DNA of 13,850 nucleotides from DASTPP01 sp035762175 (GTDB lineage Bacteria > Myxococcota_A > Polyangia > Polyangiales > Polyangiaceae). The first letter of the stretch is position 1, and every line of letters starts with the position of its first letter. Positions 1-6,216 of the stretch are shown piece after piece. Where the stretch lies: positions 1 to 13,850 of the forward strand of contig DASTPP010000296.1 of the NCBI GenBank assembly GCA_035762175.1. The letters are read 5' to 3'. The position numbers and the translations under genes were made by a program. Under the pieces are notes generated by a model. It was not told where the DNA came from and searched no databases. It saw only the letters and a list, made by a program, of their open reading frames with translations.

Positions 1-445
1 GGGGGTGGCGCAGGGGGGGCAGCGTGGCGGGGTACGGATAGGGGGGCGCCGGGGGCCGGGCCCCGCGGGGGGTCCGCCGGGCACCCCGAACTCGCCGCCC
101 TGGTCGGGCGGCTCAGAAAGCGGGACCCCCGCCCTCTGGCCCCCCCGCGGAGCCCGGCCGCCGGCGCCGGAAAGATCCGTCGGTGGTTTCTTCGGGCCGT
201 GCGCCCTGGATGGAACGTTTTCGGCGCCACGGATCGTGCCACCGAGGTGGGTGCTCTCGGTGGAACGTTGCAAGCTGGCCGCGAGGGGGCGGCGGGCGAG
301 GGTACCCTTGCGGGAAAACTTCAACCCGCCACTTCGGGCGTGCTTGGCGCGTCGGATCGGGGAAGTTGAATGATGGCGCGCGCCGCGGCCGCGCGCCGGG
401 CGGAATGCCCTTCTCTTCAACCCTCACGACGGGGCAGGTGCGGCT
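1..445. other. Left-edge region without a supported gene
   Basis: I see no convincing coding sequence here; the open frames read as low-complexity Gly/Pro/Arg translations. It holds repeat copy 1 (45-168), a 9-bp direct repeat TGGAACGTT at 211-219 and 261-269 (exactly 50 bp apart), and a GC-rich near-palindrome at 375-397 (two mismatched positions) that could fold in the leader of the downstream ExbD-like gene. A motif GAAAACTTCAAC at 313-324 resembles the GAAAGTTTC repeats at 8345 and 8376. No promoter can be called with confidence. Confidence 0.5.
45..168 (+). repeat. Structured palindromic intergenic element, copy 1
   Basis: Outer arms at 45-82 and 131-168 are inverted repeats matching at 32 of 38 positions. 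Between them lies the family core: CACCCCGAACTCGCC at 82-96, an inner hairpin (CCGCCC 95-100 with GGGCGG 106-111) and GGCTCAGAAAGCGGGA at 110-125. A middle stem pairs CCCG 85-88 with CGGG 121-124. The same core occurs at 4237-4313, 7534-7636 and 13598-13707, while the outer arm sequences differ between copies. The associated gene is not visible here and may lie left of the window. Its function is unknown; a terminator-like RNA hairpin or a REP/MITE-like mobile palindrome are the two main possibilities. Confidence 0.75.
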
Positions 446-886
446 ATGGTCAAGGGGAGGCGGCTTTCGATCAAGCCCAAGTCGGATGCGAGCTCGGACA
501 TCAACGTTACGCCGCTCGTCGACGTCGTCCTCGTTCTTCTCATCATTTTCATGGTCGTCACGCCGCTGCTCGAGAAAGACATCGCCGTGCGCGTGCCCTC
601 GAGCGAGCCGGTGACCGACGTGACGCAGGTGCCGCCCGACCAGGTGCTGGTGCGCGTGCTGCGCTCGGGCGAGCTGAAGATCAACGGCCACCCCGTCGCG
701 ATGGCCGAGCTCGCCGGGCGGGTGGGCTCGCTCTTGGCGGGCCGGGGGGCCGACGACAAGATCGTGTTCGTCAGCCCCGACGACGACGCGAGCTACGGGC
801 ACCTCGTGTCGGTGTTCGATCGCGTGAGGGAGGGCGGGGCCGTGACGCTGGGCATGACGACCGAGCCGCCGCCCTCGGGCGAGTGA
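446..886 (+). CDS. ExbD/TolR family biopolymer transport protein
   Basis: This is a 146-residue protein of the usual ExbD/TolR size. A short cytoplasmic N-terminus is followed by one transmembrane helix at about 24-42 (LVDVVLVLLIIFMVV) and a periplasmic domain. Asp26 in NVTPLVDVVLVLL matches the membrane aspartate that is essential for proton-driven energy transduction in ExbD and TolR. Proteins of this family work with a MotA/TolQ/ExbB proton channel to drive outer-membrane transport or envelope maintenance. No ExbB/TolQ gene is present in the 445 bp upstream, where a partner is often found. The start ATG follows GGCAGGTG, an acceptable ribosome binding site. ExbD and TolR cannot be told apart from sequence alone. 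Confidence 0.93.
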   Translation: MVKGRRLSIKPKSDASSDINVTPLVDVVLVLLIIFMVVTPLLEKDIAVRVPSSEPVTDVTQVPPDQVLVRVLRSGELKINGHPVAMAELAGRVGSLLAGRGADDKIVFVSPDDDASYGHLVSVFDRVREGGAVTLGMTTEPPPSGE

Positions 887-910
887 GCGCGCGGGGCGGG
901 CCTGCTCGAG

Positions 911-1017
911 CGGCTCGCGGGCGCCGGGCGCCCGGCCTGGCCGGCTCGGGCCGACCGCGCCGCTCGGGACGAGCGGCACGTTGTCACGACGGCTGGGCGC
1001 CCGGCGCCCGCGAGCCG
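911..1017. terminator. Large inverted repeat between convergent genes (putative bidirectional terminator)
   Basis: Arms at 911-936 and 992-1017 are complementary at 25 of 26 positions, and the 55-bp loop contains a second perfect hairpin (GCCGCTCG 959-966, GGA, CGAGCGGC 970-977). It lies 24 bp after the ExbD-like stop and 4 bp before the metalloprotease-like stop, where convergent transcripts should end. It has no U-tract in either direction. The overall shape (long outer stem, small inner hairpin) resembles the repeat family seen elsewhere in the window, but the loop sequence is different. Its role as a terminator is inferred from position and structure. Confidence 0.6.
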
Positions 1018-1021
1018 GGGC

Positions 1022-2110
1022 TCACTTCGTGAGCAGGGGCGTCGAGCCGCTCGGGCCCGCGCTGACGGGCCGGTGCAAGACGAGCTTTCGGCCCTGCTCG
1101 CGCCCCTGGGCGAAGGCCTCGGAGGGGCCCTTGCCCTGGTAGCGCACGTGGCGCACGTAGGGGTGGCGCCGCCGGAAGTAGGCGCCGAGCTGCGGGTCGC
1201 CGACCCAGACGAGGCCCTCGCGGGCGCTCTCGCGCTGGCCCTCGCGCAGCTTCTCGTCGAAGCCGCGGGTGAGCCCGGCGAGGAAGGCGCCGCGCTCGGC
1301 GTTGGAGGCGAGCTTGCGCTCGCGCTTGTGCTGCTGCCAGCACGCCTCGGCCGAGCTCCGGACGAAGTCGTAGACGTAGGCGGCGAGCTCGAGGTTGGTC
1401 GGGCTGCCGCACACCTCGAGCACGCTGCCGCGCTTGCCCTCGGCGGGGCGGTAGGCGGGCACCCAGATGGCCTCGACGAAGAAGTGCTCGGCGAGGATGC
1501 CGGCGAGCACGCGCTCGTGCTCTTGGATGCGGCCGGTGGGGCGGCCGAGGTGCCGGAAGGCGTAGCGCGAGGGGGCGCGCGCGGCGCTGGCGGCGTCGAG
1601 GTTGTGGCGGAGCATCAGGCGGCGCGCGGCCTTCATGGCGGCCTCGGCCTCGTGGACGTTCTGGCTCTCGGCGAGGGCGAGCAGGTGCGCCACGCGCTGC
1701 AGCACGCGCGCCTCGGCCGAGCCCTCGGCCTCGCCGGGCGCGGGCACGCCGGCCGAGGCGGCGTCGATGCCCATGCGCTCGCAGACCGAGCGGAAGGCGG
1801 GGCCGTGGGCGACCTCGTCGACGGCGCCGAGCACCTCGTGCGCGTACTGGTGCGCCATCTCGTGCTTTAGCACCTCGAGCACGCTGCCCCAGGGCTCGCC
1901 GAAGACCAGGCGGCGCGAGAGGGCGATGGTGCGGTGGGCGGGCGACCAGTGGCCGAGCCGCTGCTCGCCGTCGCGCAGCTCGAAGAGCGGCGGGCGCAGC
2001 GCGAAGCGGAAGGCGTTGCCGTTGACGTGGTGCCAGGCCCGCGCGATCTCGCGCAGGGCGGCGGCCTCGAGTTCGGCGCTCAGGGCGGAGGGGTCGTCGT
2101 CGTGGGGCAT
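1022..2110 (-). CDS. SprT-like zinc metalloprotease-like protein with DUF2786 domain
   Basis: The product has 362 residues. The N-terminal part carries KHEMAHQYAHE, a HExxH zinc-metalloprotease signature at residues 83-87, and a further His at 102 in AHGPAF, the spacing typical of SprT-like (gluzincin) domains. Residues 134-173 (RVLQRVAHLLALAES followed by an EAEAAMKAARRLM helix) match the DUF2786 pattern. The C-terminal region, about 190-345, is basic and unassigned. SprT/Spartan proteins are often linked to DNA-associated proteolysis, so cleavage of a DNA-bound or nucleoid protein is possible, but that is inference. The ATG at 2110 lacks a clear Shine-Dalgarno sequence. It is divergent from the HNH gene and converges on the ExbD-like gene. 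Confidence 0.85.
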   Translation of the reverse strand: MPHDDDPSALSAELEAAALREIARAWHHVNGNAFRFALRPPLFELRDGEQRLGHWSPAHRTIALSRRLVFGEPWGSVLEVLKHEMAHQYAHEVLGAVDEVAHGPAFRSVCERMGIDAASAGVPAPGEAEGSAEARVLQRVAHLLALAESQNVHEAEAAMKAARRLMLRHNLDAASAARAPSRYAFRHLGRPTGRIQEHERVLAGILAEHFFVEAIWVPAYRPAEGKRGSVLEVCGSPTNLELAAYVYDFVRSSAEACWQQHKRERKLASNAERGAFLAGLTRGFDEKLREGQRESAREGLVWVGDPQLGAYFRRRHPYVRHVRYQGKGPSEAFAQGREQGRKLVLHRPVSAGPSGSTPLLTK

Positions 2111-2204
2111 GGGGGCGGCGGCCGGCCCGGGCTCGACCTCGGCGATGCGCCGCCGTCGGGGGGAAGGGGGCGGGCGGAGGCGGCGCGGGCGGGGGCGGCG
2201 AAAA

Positions 2205-2234
2205 TTTACACGCCAGAGTGGATCTGGCCACTAT
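2205..2234 (+). promoter_or_regulatory. Candidate promoter for the HNH-FHA gene pair
   Basis: TTTACA at 2205-2210 (5 of 6 to the sigma-70 -35 box) is followed 18 bp later by CACTAT at 2229-2234 (3 of 6 to the -10 box), in a locally AT-richer patch. Transcription would start near 2241, just upstream of the preferred GTG start at 2257. A small palindrome CCAGA-N5-TCTGG (2213-2227) lies inside the spacer and could be an operator. This is a weak prediction. Confidence 0.3.
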
Positions 2235-2256
2235 CGGGCGGTACGCTGGGGGGCGC

Positions 2257-2691
2257 GTGGCCGGCGGCAGGCGTGCCCGACTCATTCGAACGGTCGTCGA
2301 GACCGACACCACCTTCGAACGGCAGATCGTGCGCGGCGAAGAAGTCTGGGTCGGCCGCTGCATTCACTGCCAGCGCAGGCTCGTCGTGGCGCTCGACGGC
2401 CAGGCGTCGGCCGGGGTGACGATCGAGCACATCGTGCCCAGAAACCACGGCGGCACCGACGAGGCGCGCAACTTGGCGCTTGCGTGCGGCGGTTGCAACG
2501 CCGAAAAGGGGTTGCGCTATGATTGGCGCCGCCGTGACGACCCGCGCCGCGTCGAGCTCGAACAGGCCCTGCGTGCCAAGCGGCTCGGGCGCTGGCGCGA
2601 GCCGCCGCCCTCGCCCTATGGGCCGCCGGCGGCCGACCCCGGCCCAGGTCGAGAACCCGAACAGATGCGCGCCAAGGGCCGAAGCCGATGA
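2257..2691 (+). CDS. HNH endonuclease
   Basis: From the chosen GTG the product has 144 residues. A zinc-binding pair CIHC (Cys35, Cys38) and a second pair CGGC (Cys77, Cys80) flank the HNH core IEHIVPRNHGG (His58 as probable catalytic base), with Asn72 in EARNLALACGGCNAEKG. This is the classic single-domain HNH/McrA-like nuclease layout. The tail after about residue 85 is basic and proline-rich. The GTG at 2257 is preferred because a run of G residues at a suitable distance precedes it; an earlier in-frame GTG at 2218 would add 13 residues but would leave the candidate -10 box inside the coding region. The stop overlaps the start of the FHA gene as ATGA, so the two are probably co-translated. 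There is no methylase or phage gene nearby, and the biological target is unknown. Confidence 0.85.
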   Translation: MAGGRRARLIRTVVETDTTFERQIVRGEEVWVGRCIHCQRRLVVALDGQASAGVTIEHIVPRNHGGTDEARNLALACGGCNAEKGLRYDWRRRDDPRRVELEQALRAKRLGRWREPPPSPYGPPAADPGPGREPEQMRAKGRSR

Positions 2692-4217
2692 ACCCTGAGA
2701 CGTTCGACCTGGCCTCGATGCGCGCGTCGGCGATGCGCGTGGCGCAGATACTGCTTGCCCGCGGCTCGAAGACCGACGCGGTCGAGGTGCTGACGGTGTG
2801 GGCGGCGGCGAAGAACGACGCCGACGGGCACAAGCTCTTGGCCGAGGCGCTGCGCCATGGCTCCGACAGCCCGCTCGCCAAGGCCGCCTTCGCCAGCATG
2901 GAAGGCCTCGCCGGCGCGCAGCCCCTGCTCGAGAGCGCGCGCGCGAAGTGGACGCCCGAGGCGCTCGCGCGCTTCGAAGAGTCGAGCAAGAAGCCCGCGG
3001 TCGGCTGGCAGGCGGAGGTCGGGTACAACAACAACGTCCGCTACAAGAACCAGGTCTTTCACATTCAGACCGAAGACTCGGGGGTCAAGCGGCCGCACAT
3101 CATCACGCACCTTTTCGCCGACGGCGGGCGCATTCTCAAGAGCTACAAGCGCACGTACGCGCACCTGCTCGGCACCGACCGGCTCTCGGACCAGGTGCGC
3201 GCCCTGATGAAGGGGCAGCACAAAGAGATGTACATCGCCCTGCGCGAGGGCAAGTTCGACGACATCATCGAGGGGCGCTCGCCCGGCGGCATGGAGGTCT
3301 TCGAGGGGCCGCCGAACGTCGAGGCGCGCCGGCGCATGTCCTCGCGCCCCGGCGACGCGGGCGCGCCGACGCACGCCGACGGCTCGGGCCAGCAGCCGCC
3401 CTCGGGCCAGCACCCGGCGGCGGCGGCGGTCACGCCGGCGACGCCGGCGACGCCGGTGGCGGTGATGTCCTTCAAGGCGACGGCGCTGGGCATCCCGACG
3501 GTGCCGCTGCCGGGGGCGCCGGGCCGGCGGGTGGGCGACGAGGTGGCGCCGGCGGCGCGGACGCTGGTGCGGGCGCGGCTGCACGTCATCCGGGCGATGC
3601 GCGACAGCGGCGCGCTCTTGCACGAGATCACGAGCGACACGGCGGCGCTCGGCGGCGCGGGCGACATCGTCATCGACGACCCCTTCGTCGGGGGGCGGCA
3701 GGCGGTGCTCAAGTTCCGCTCGGGGCGGCTCTACATCGAAGATGTGGGCGCGACCAACGGCGTGTTTTTGCGCATCCGGCGCCCGGTCGAGCTCGAGTAC
3801 GGCGACGTGTTCGTCGCCGGCGAGCAGGTGCTGCGCGTCGACCCGACGCCGCCGCCGAACGACGGGCCCGACGCCTCGCCGACCTACTTCTACTCGTCGC
3901 CCAAGTGGGCCAGTACCTTCCGCGTCGTGCAGCTCTGGGAGGGCGGCCGCCCGGGCGCCTGCTTCGTCGCGCGCACCAACGCGGTGCAGATCGGCCGCTC
4001 GGGCAGCGACCTCAACTTTTCGCACGACTACTGGCTGAGCGACAACCACTGCATCGTCGAAGACCAGGGCGGCTTTCTGATGCTGACCGACCTCGGCAGC
4101 CGCGCGGGCACCTTCGTGCGGCTGCGGGGCTCGGTGCGCATCTCGACCGGCGACGAGCTCTTGGTCGGGCGCACCCGCCTGCGGGTCGAGGTGCTCGAGC
4201 GGCGCGACGGGTCGTAG
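2688..4217 (+). CDS. Protein with two FHA domains and a conserved N-terminal module
   Basis: The 509-residue product has four parts. Residues 8-100 are helical and TPR-like, with repeated Ala/Leu heptads. Residues 105-195 are a distinct module (GYNNNVRYKNQVFHIQTED, then HIITHLFADGGRI) that I recall from other delta-proteobacterial proteins but cannot name. Residues 215-265 are a Pro/Ala/Gly/Thr linker. The C-terminal half carries two FHA folds. The second (432-502) is canonical, with IGRSGSDLNF, a Ser-x-x-His segment (LSDNHC) and DLGSRAGTFV; the first (about 322-385) has DVGATNGVF but lacks the initial GR motif. FHA domains bind phosphothreonine, so this should read out Ser/Thr kinase activity in the cytoplasm. 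No membrane segment is visible. The start overlaps the HNH stop (ATGA). Confidence 0.9.
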   Translation: MNPETFDLASMRASAMRVAQILLARGSKTDAVEVLTVWAAAKNDADGHKLLAEALRHGSDSPLAKAAFASMEGLAGAQPLLESARAKWTPEALARFEESSKKPAVGWQAEVGYNNNVRYKNQVFHIQTEDSGVKRPHIITHLFADGGRILKSYKRTYAHLLGTDRLSDQVRALMKGQHKEMYIALREGKFDDIIEGRSPGGMEVFEGPPNVEARRRMSSRPGDAGAPTHADGSGQQPPSGQHPAAAAVTPATPATPVAVMSFKATALGIPTVPLPGAPGRRVGDEVAPAARTLVRARLHVIRAMRDSGALLHEITSDTAALGGAGDIVIDDPFVGGRQAVLKFRSGRLYIEDVGATNGVFLRIRRPVELEYGDVFVAGEQVLRVDPTPPPNDGPDASPTYFYSSPKWASTFRVVQLWEGGRPGACFVARTNAVQIGRSGSDLNFSHDYWLSDNHCIVEDQGGFLMLTDLGSRAGTFVRLRGSVRISTGDELLVGRTRLRVEVLERRDGS

Positions 4218-4236
4218 CGGGGGGGCGGGGCGAGCG

Positions 4237-4313
4237 GGGCGCGCCCTGCGGACACCCCAACCTCGCCGCTAGCGCGGCTCAGACAGCGGAGCCCCCGCCC
4301 TGCGGGCGCGCCC
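4237..4313 (+). repeat. Structured palindromic intergenic element, copy 2
   Basis: This copy has the family core CACCCCAACCTCGCC (4253-4267), an inner hairpin GCCGC 4265-4269 with GCGGC 4274-4278 around a TAGC loop, then GGCTCAGACAGCGG (4276-4289). The ends carry the self-complementary 10-mer GGGCGCGCCC at 4237-4246 and 4304-4313, and CCCTGCGG occurs on both sides. It starts 20 bp after the FHA gene's stop and lies upstream of the convergent lipoprotein's stop. The middle stem is weaker than in copies 1, 3 and 4. Confidence 0.75.
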
Positions 4314-4373
4314 GGCCGCCCCGTGAACGCCCTGGAACGCGCAAAGGGGGGGAGGGCGAGGCGGAACGGAAAT

Positions 4374-4655
4374 TCAGGGGAAGCCCGAGGCCCGGTCGTT
4401 GTGCTCGGGGGCCTTGTCGCCGTGGCCGGCGTGCTTGTACCAGCCCTTTTCGAGGGCGTGGTCGGCCGACCGGGCCACCGTCGGGGCGGGGGTGTCGCCC
4501 CGGACGCCCTTGGGCCACTCGGACTCGGAGAGGCCGCCGGCCGAGGAGAGGGCCTTCTTTTTCGGGTCGCCGTCGCCGTCGCAGGCGGCGAGGGCGGCGC
4601 CGCCCAGGGCGGCGAGGAGCACGAGGCGGAGCGCGGCGGTAGAGCGGGCGTTCAT
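4374..4655 (-). CDS. Small putative lipoprotein
   Basis: This is a 93-residue protein with a lipoprotein signal: an Arg-containing N-terminus, a hydrophobic stretch at 9-24 and the lipobox LAAC with Cys25. The mature part is about 69 residues, hydrophilic and charged (CDGDGDPKKK, then SESEWPKGV and KGWYKHAGHGDKAPEHND), with no recognisable domain. Its ATG overlaps the stop of the upstream phosphodiesterase-like gene (ATGA on the minus strand), so the two are likely translated together. Its function is unknown; an envelope-anchored accessory is the most that can be said. Confidence 0.75.
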   Translation of the reverse strand: MNARSTAALRLVLLAALGGAALAACDGDGDPKKKALSSAGGLSESEWPKGVRGDTPAPTVARSADHALEKGWYKHAGHGDKAPEHNDRASGFP

Positions 4656-5683
4656 GGGACGGGCGCGTCTATAGCGCCGTCTTGGGCGACCGTGAAGCGC
4701 CCGACGAGCGGAACGTGGTCGGACAGGCCATGGAAGGGCCCCTTCGGGTCGCCGAAGGGGTGGGTGTCGGCCACGTCCGCCCAGCGGATGCCGGGCCCGT
4801 AAAAGATGTGGTCGAGGTGCATGCGCAGGTGCATGAACCCCGCCGTCGGGAAGCGCCGCAGCCGGTCGACGTCGTCGCCGAGCGAGCGGCCGAGCGGGTC
4901 GAACCAGCGCTGCCGCCCGGTGAAGAAGTCGTAGACGGGCGAGCCCGGCAGCGAGTTGAAGTCGCCGACGACGACGAACGAATCGCCCCCGCGCTCGCGC
5001 TCGACGAACTCGACGAGCTGGCGCGCCTCTTCGAGCTGGTTGACGCCCCAGCCCATGCGGAAGGGCTGCGTCCAGAAGTTCTTGTGCAAGAAGGCCGGCA
5101 GGCTAAGGTGCGTGTTGAACACGTCGAGGTGCTCGCCGCCCGGGCCCTCGACGATGGCGTGGGCGCAGATGCGCGTCTGCTTGAGCCCCCGGCCGCTCGT
5201 GACCGTGCCCCGGGTGCGGCCCCGGTGCGTGATGTCGGCGGGCGTCTCGGCGTTGTGGCGCACGAAGCGCAGGGGCCTGCGCACCAGCATGGCGAGCCCC
5301 GTCGTGTAGACGCTGACCGACGGGGTGATGCCGTAGTTGTGCGCCCGAAAATACTGCGCGTCGTAGGTCGTGCCGAATCCGTGCGCCCGCAGCGCCTCGT
5401 GCAGCGCGTCGGCGAAGCGCTCGAGCTGGGTGCGCGGCCGGCCCTCGTGGCGGTGGATCACGTTGCTGCGCAGCGAGGTCGTCTCGACCTCTTGCAAGCA
5501 GATGAGGTCGGGCAGCGGGATGAGCCGCGCGAGCGAGTCGGCGATGGCCTTGAGCGCGCCGGCGGTGCTCGCCAGGCCGCGCGTGGCGTGGCCGAAGTAG
5601 CGCACGTTGTACGTGACGATGCGCAGGGGGGCGATTCGAGGGGGCGGGCTGACCATGCCTTCGTGTAGTGTAGCGGGGCTCAT
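4652..5683 (-). CDS. Endonuclease/exonuclease/phosphatase (EEP) family protein
   Basis: The product has 343 residues with the full set of EEP motifs in order: LRIVTYNVRYFG near the N-terminus (metal-site Asn), DLICLQEVE (metal-binding Glu), FNTHLS, VVVGDFNSLPGS (catalytic Asp and Asn), LDHIFYGP, and C-terminal LSDHVPLVG (Asp-His). The family hydrolyses phosphodiester bonds in nucleic acids, phosphoinositides or sphingomyelin; the substrate cannot be assigned here. No signal peptide is seen. The ATG at 5683 has GGAGG nine bases upstream and shares the tetranucleotide CATG with the divergent folB start. A second in-frame ATG at 5656, close to the EEP fold, is the alternative and would leave a gap between the two genes. 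An ATGA overlap links it to the downstream lipoprotein. Confidence 0.88.
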   Translation of the reverse strand: MSPATLHEGMVSPPPRIAPLRIVTYNVRYFGHATRGLASTAGALKAIADSLARLIPLPDLICLQEVETTSLRSNVIHRHEGRPRTQLERFADALHEALRAHGFGTTYDAQYFRAHNYGITPSVSVYTTGLAMLVRRPLRFVRHNAETPADITHRGRTRGTVTSGRGLKQTRICAHAIVEGPGGEHLDVFNTHLSLPAFLHKNFWTQPFRMGWGVNQLEEARQLVEFVERERGGDSFVVVGDFNSLPGSPVYDFFTGRQRWFDPLGRSLGDDVDRLRRFPTAGFMHLRMHLDHIFYGPGIRWADVADTHPFGDPKGPFHGLSDHVPLVGRFTVAQDGAIDAPVP

Positions 5684-6080
5684 GCCCGCCAACCTCCGCT
5701 CGTATCAGATTCGCCTGGAGGACATCCGTTTTCGCGGCAAGCACGGCGTGTCGGCGTCCGAGCGGTCGCTGCCCCAAGACTTCTCGGTCTCGGTCGAGGT
5801 GAGCCTGCCCGTGGGTCACTTGCCGGGCGCCGATAAGATTCGTGAGGTATTCGACTACGATCGGCTGGCCTCGCTCGTGGTGGCCGAAGGCACGGGGCAG
5901 CCCTGCAAGCTGCTCGAGACCTTGGCGCGGCGGGTCATCGACCGCATCTTGACCGACACGCCCGCGACCGACGTGGCCGTGACGGTGACCAAGTGGCGCC
6001 CGCCGACGACCGACAGCGTCGAGAGCGTGAGCGTACGGCTGCGGGCCCGGCGCTCGGGCGCGGGGGCGCGGGGGCGCTGA
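5682..6080 (+). CDS. folB: Dihydroneopterin aldolase
   Basis: The product has 132 residues, close to the usual FolB length of about 120. It starts IRLEDIRFRGKHGVSASER, the typical FolB N-terminus in which the Glu of ASER corresponds to the substrate-binding glutamate. It continues with FSVSVEVSL (strand), FDYDRLASLV, CKLLETLARRVIDRIL (the LxETLA helix) and VTVTKWRPPTTDSVESVSVRL, which supplies the conserved catalytic lysine. FolB converts 7,8-dihydroneopterin to 6-hydroxymethyl-7,8-dihydropterin and glycolaldehyde in folate synthesis, in the cytoplasm. No other folate gene is nearby. The ATG at 5682 is chosen because upstream in-frame starts would lie deep inside the opposing EEP gene; its ribosome binding site is weak (GCGGGG). 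Confidence 0.9.
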   Translation: MPANLRSYQIRLEDIRFRGKHGVSASERSLPQDFSVSVEVSLPVGHLPGADKIREVFDYDRLASLVVAEGTGQPCKLLETLARRVIDRILTDTPATDVAVTVTKWRPPTTDSVESVSVRLRARRSGAGARGR

Positions 6081-6087
6081 GGGGGCC

Positions 6088-6159
6088 GATGAGCGCGGGG
6101 GCGCAAAGGGCGCCGATGGGCGCGGGGCTGACGGGCGCGGGGCCGACGGGCGCGGGGGT
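6088..6159 (+). repeat. 15-bp tandem repeat upstream of the ATPase gene
   Basis: Three adjacent 15-bp units, 6115-6129, 6130-6144 and 6145-6159, follow the pattern GA(T/C)GGGCGCGGGG plus two variable bases. A fourth related unit at 6088-6102 is separated from them by 12 bp. They sit between the folB stop and the ATPase start. I found no frame in which they extend either gene, so they are probably untranslated spacer generated by slippage. Confidence 0.65.
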
Positions 6160-6216
6160 ACGGAGGCGGCGGGCGAGAGCGGCGGCGCGGCGGGCGGGCG
6201 CGCGGGGGGCGAGCCG

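Noticed and set aside
5607..5681. N-terminal extension of folB from an upstream TTG
   Set aside because: The extra 25 residues are not FolB-like and lie inside the coding region of the opposing EEP gene.
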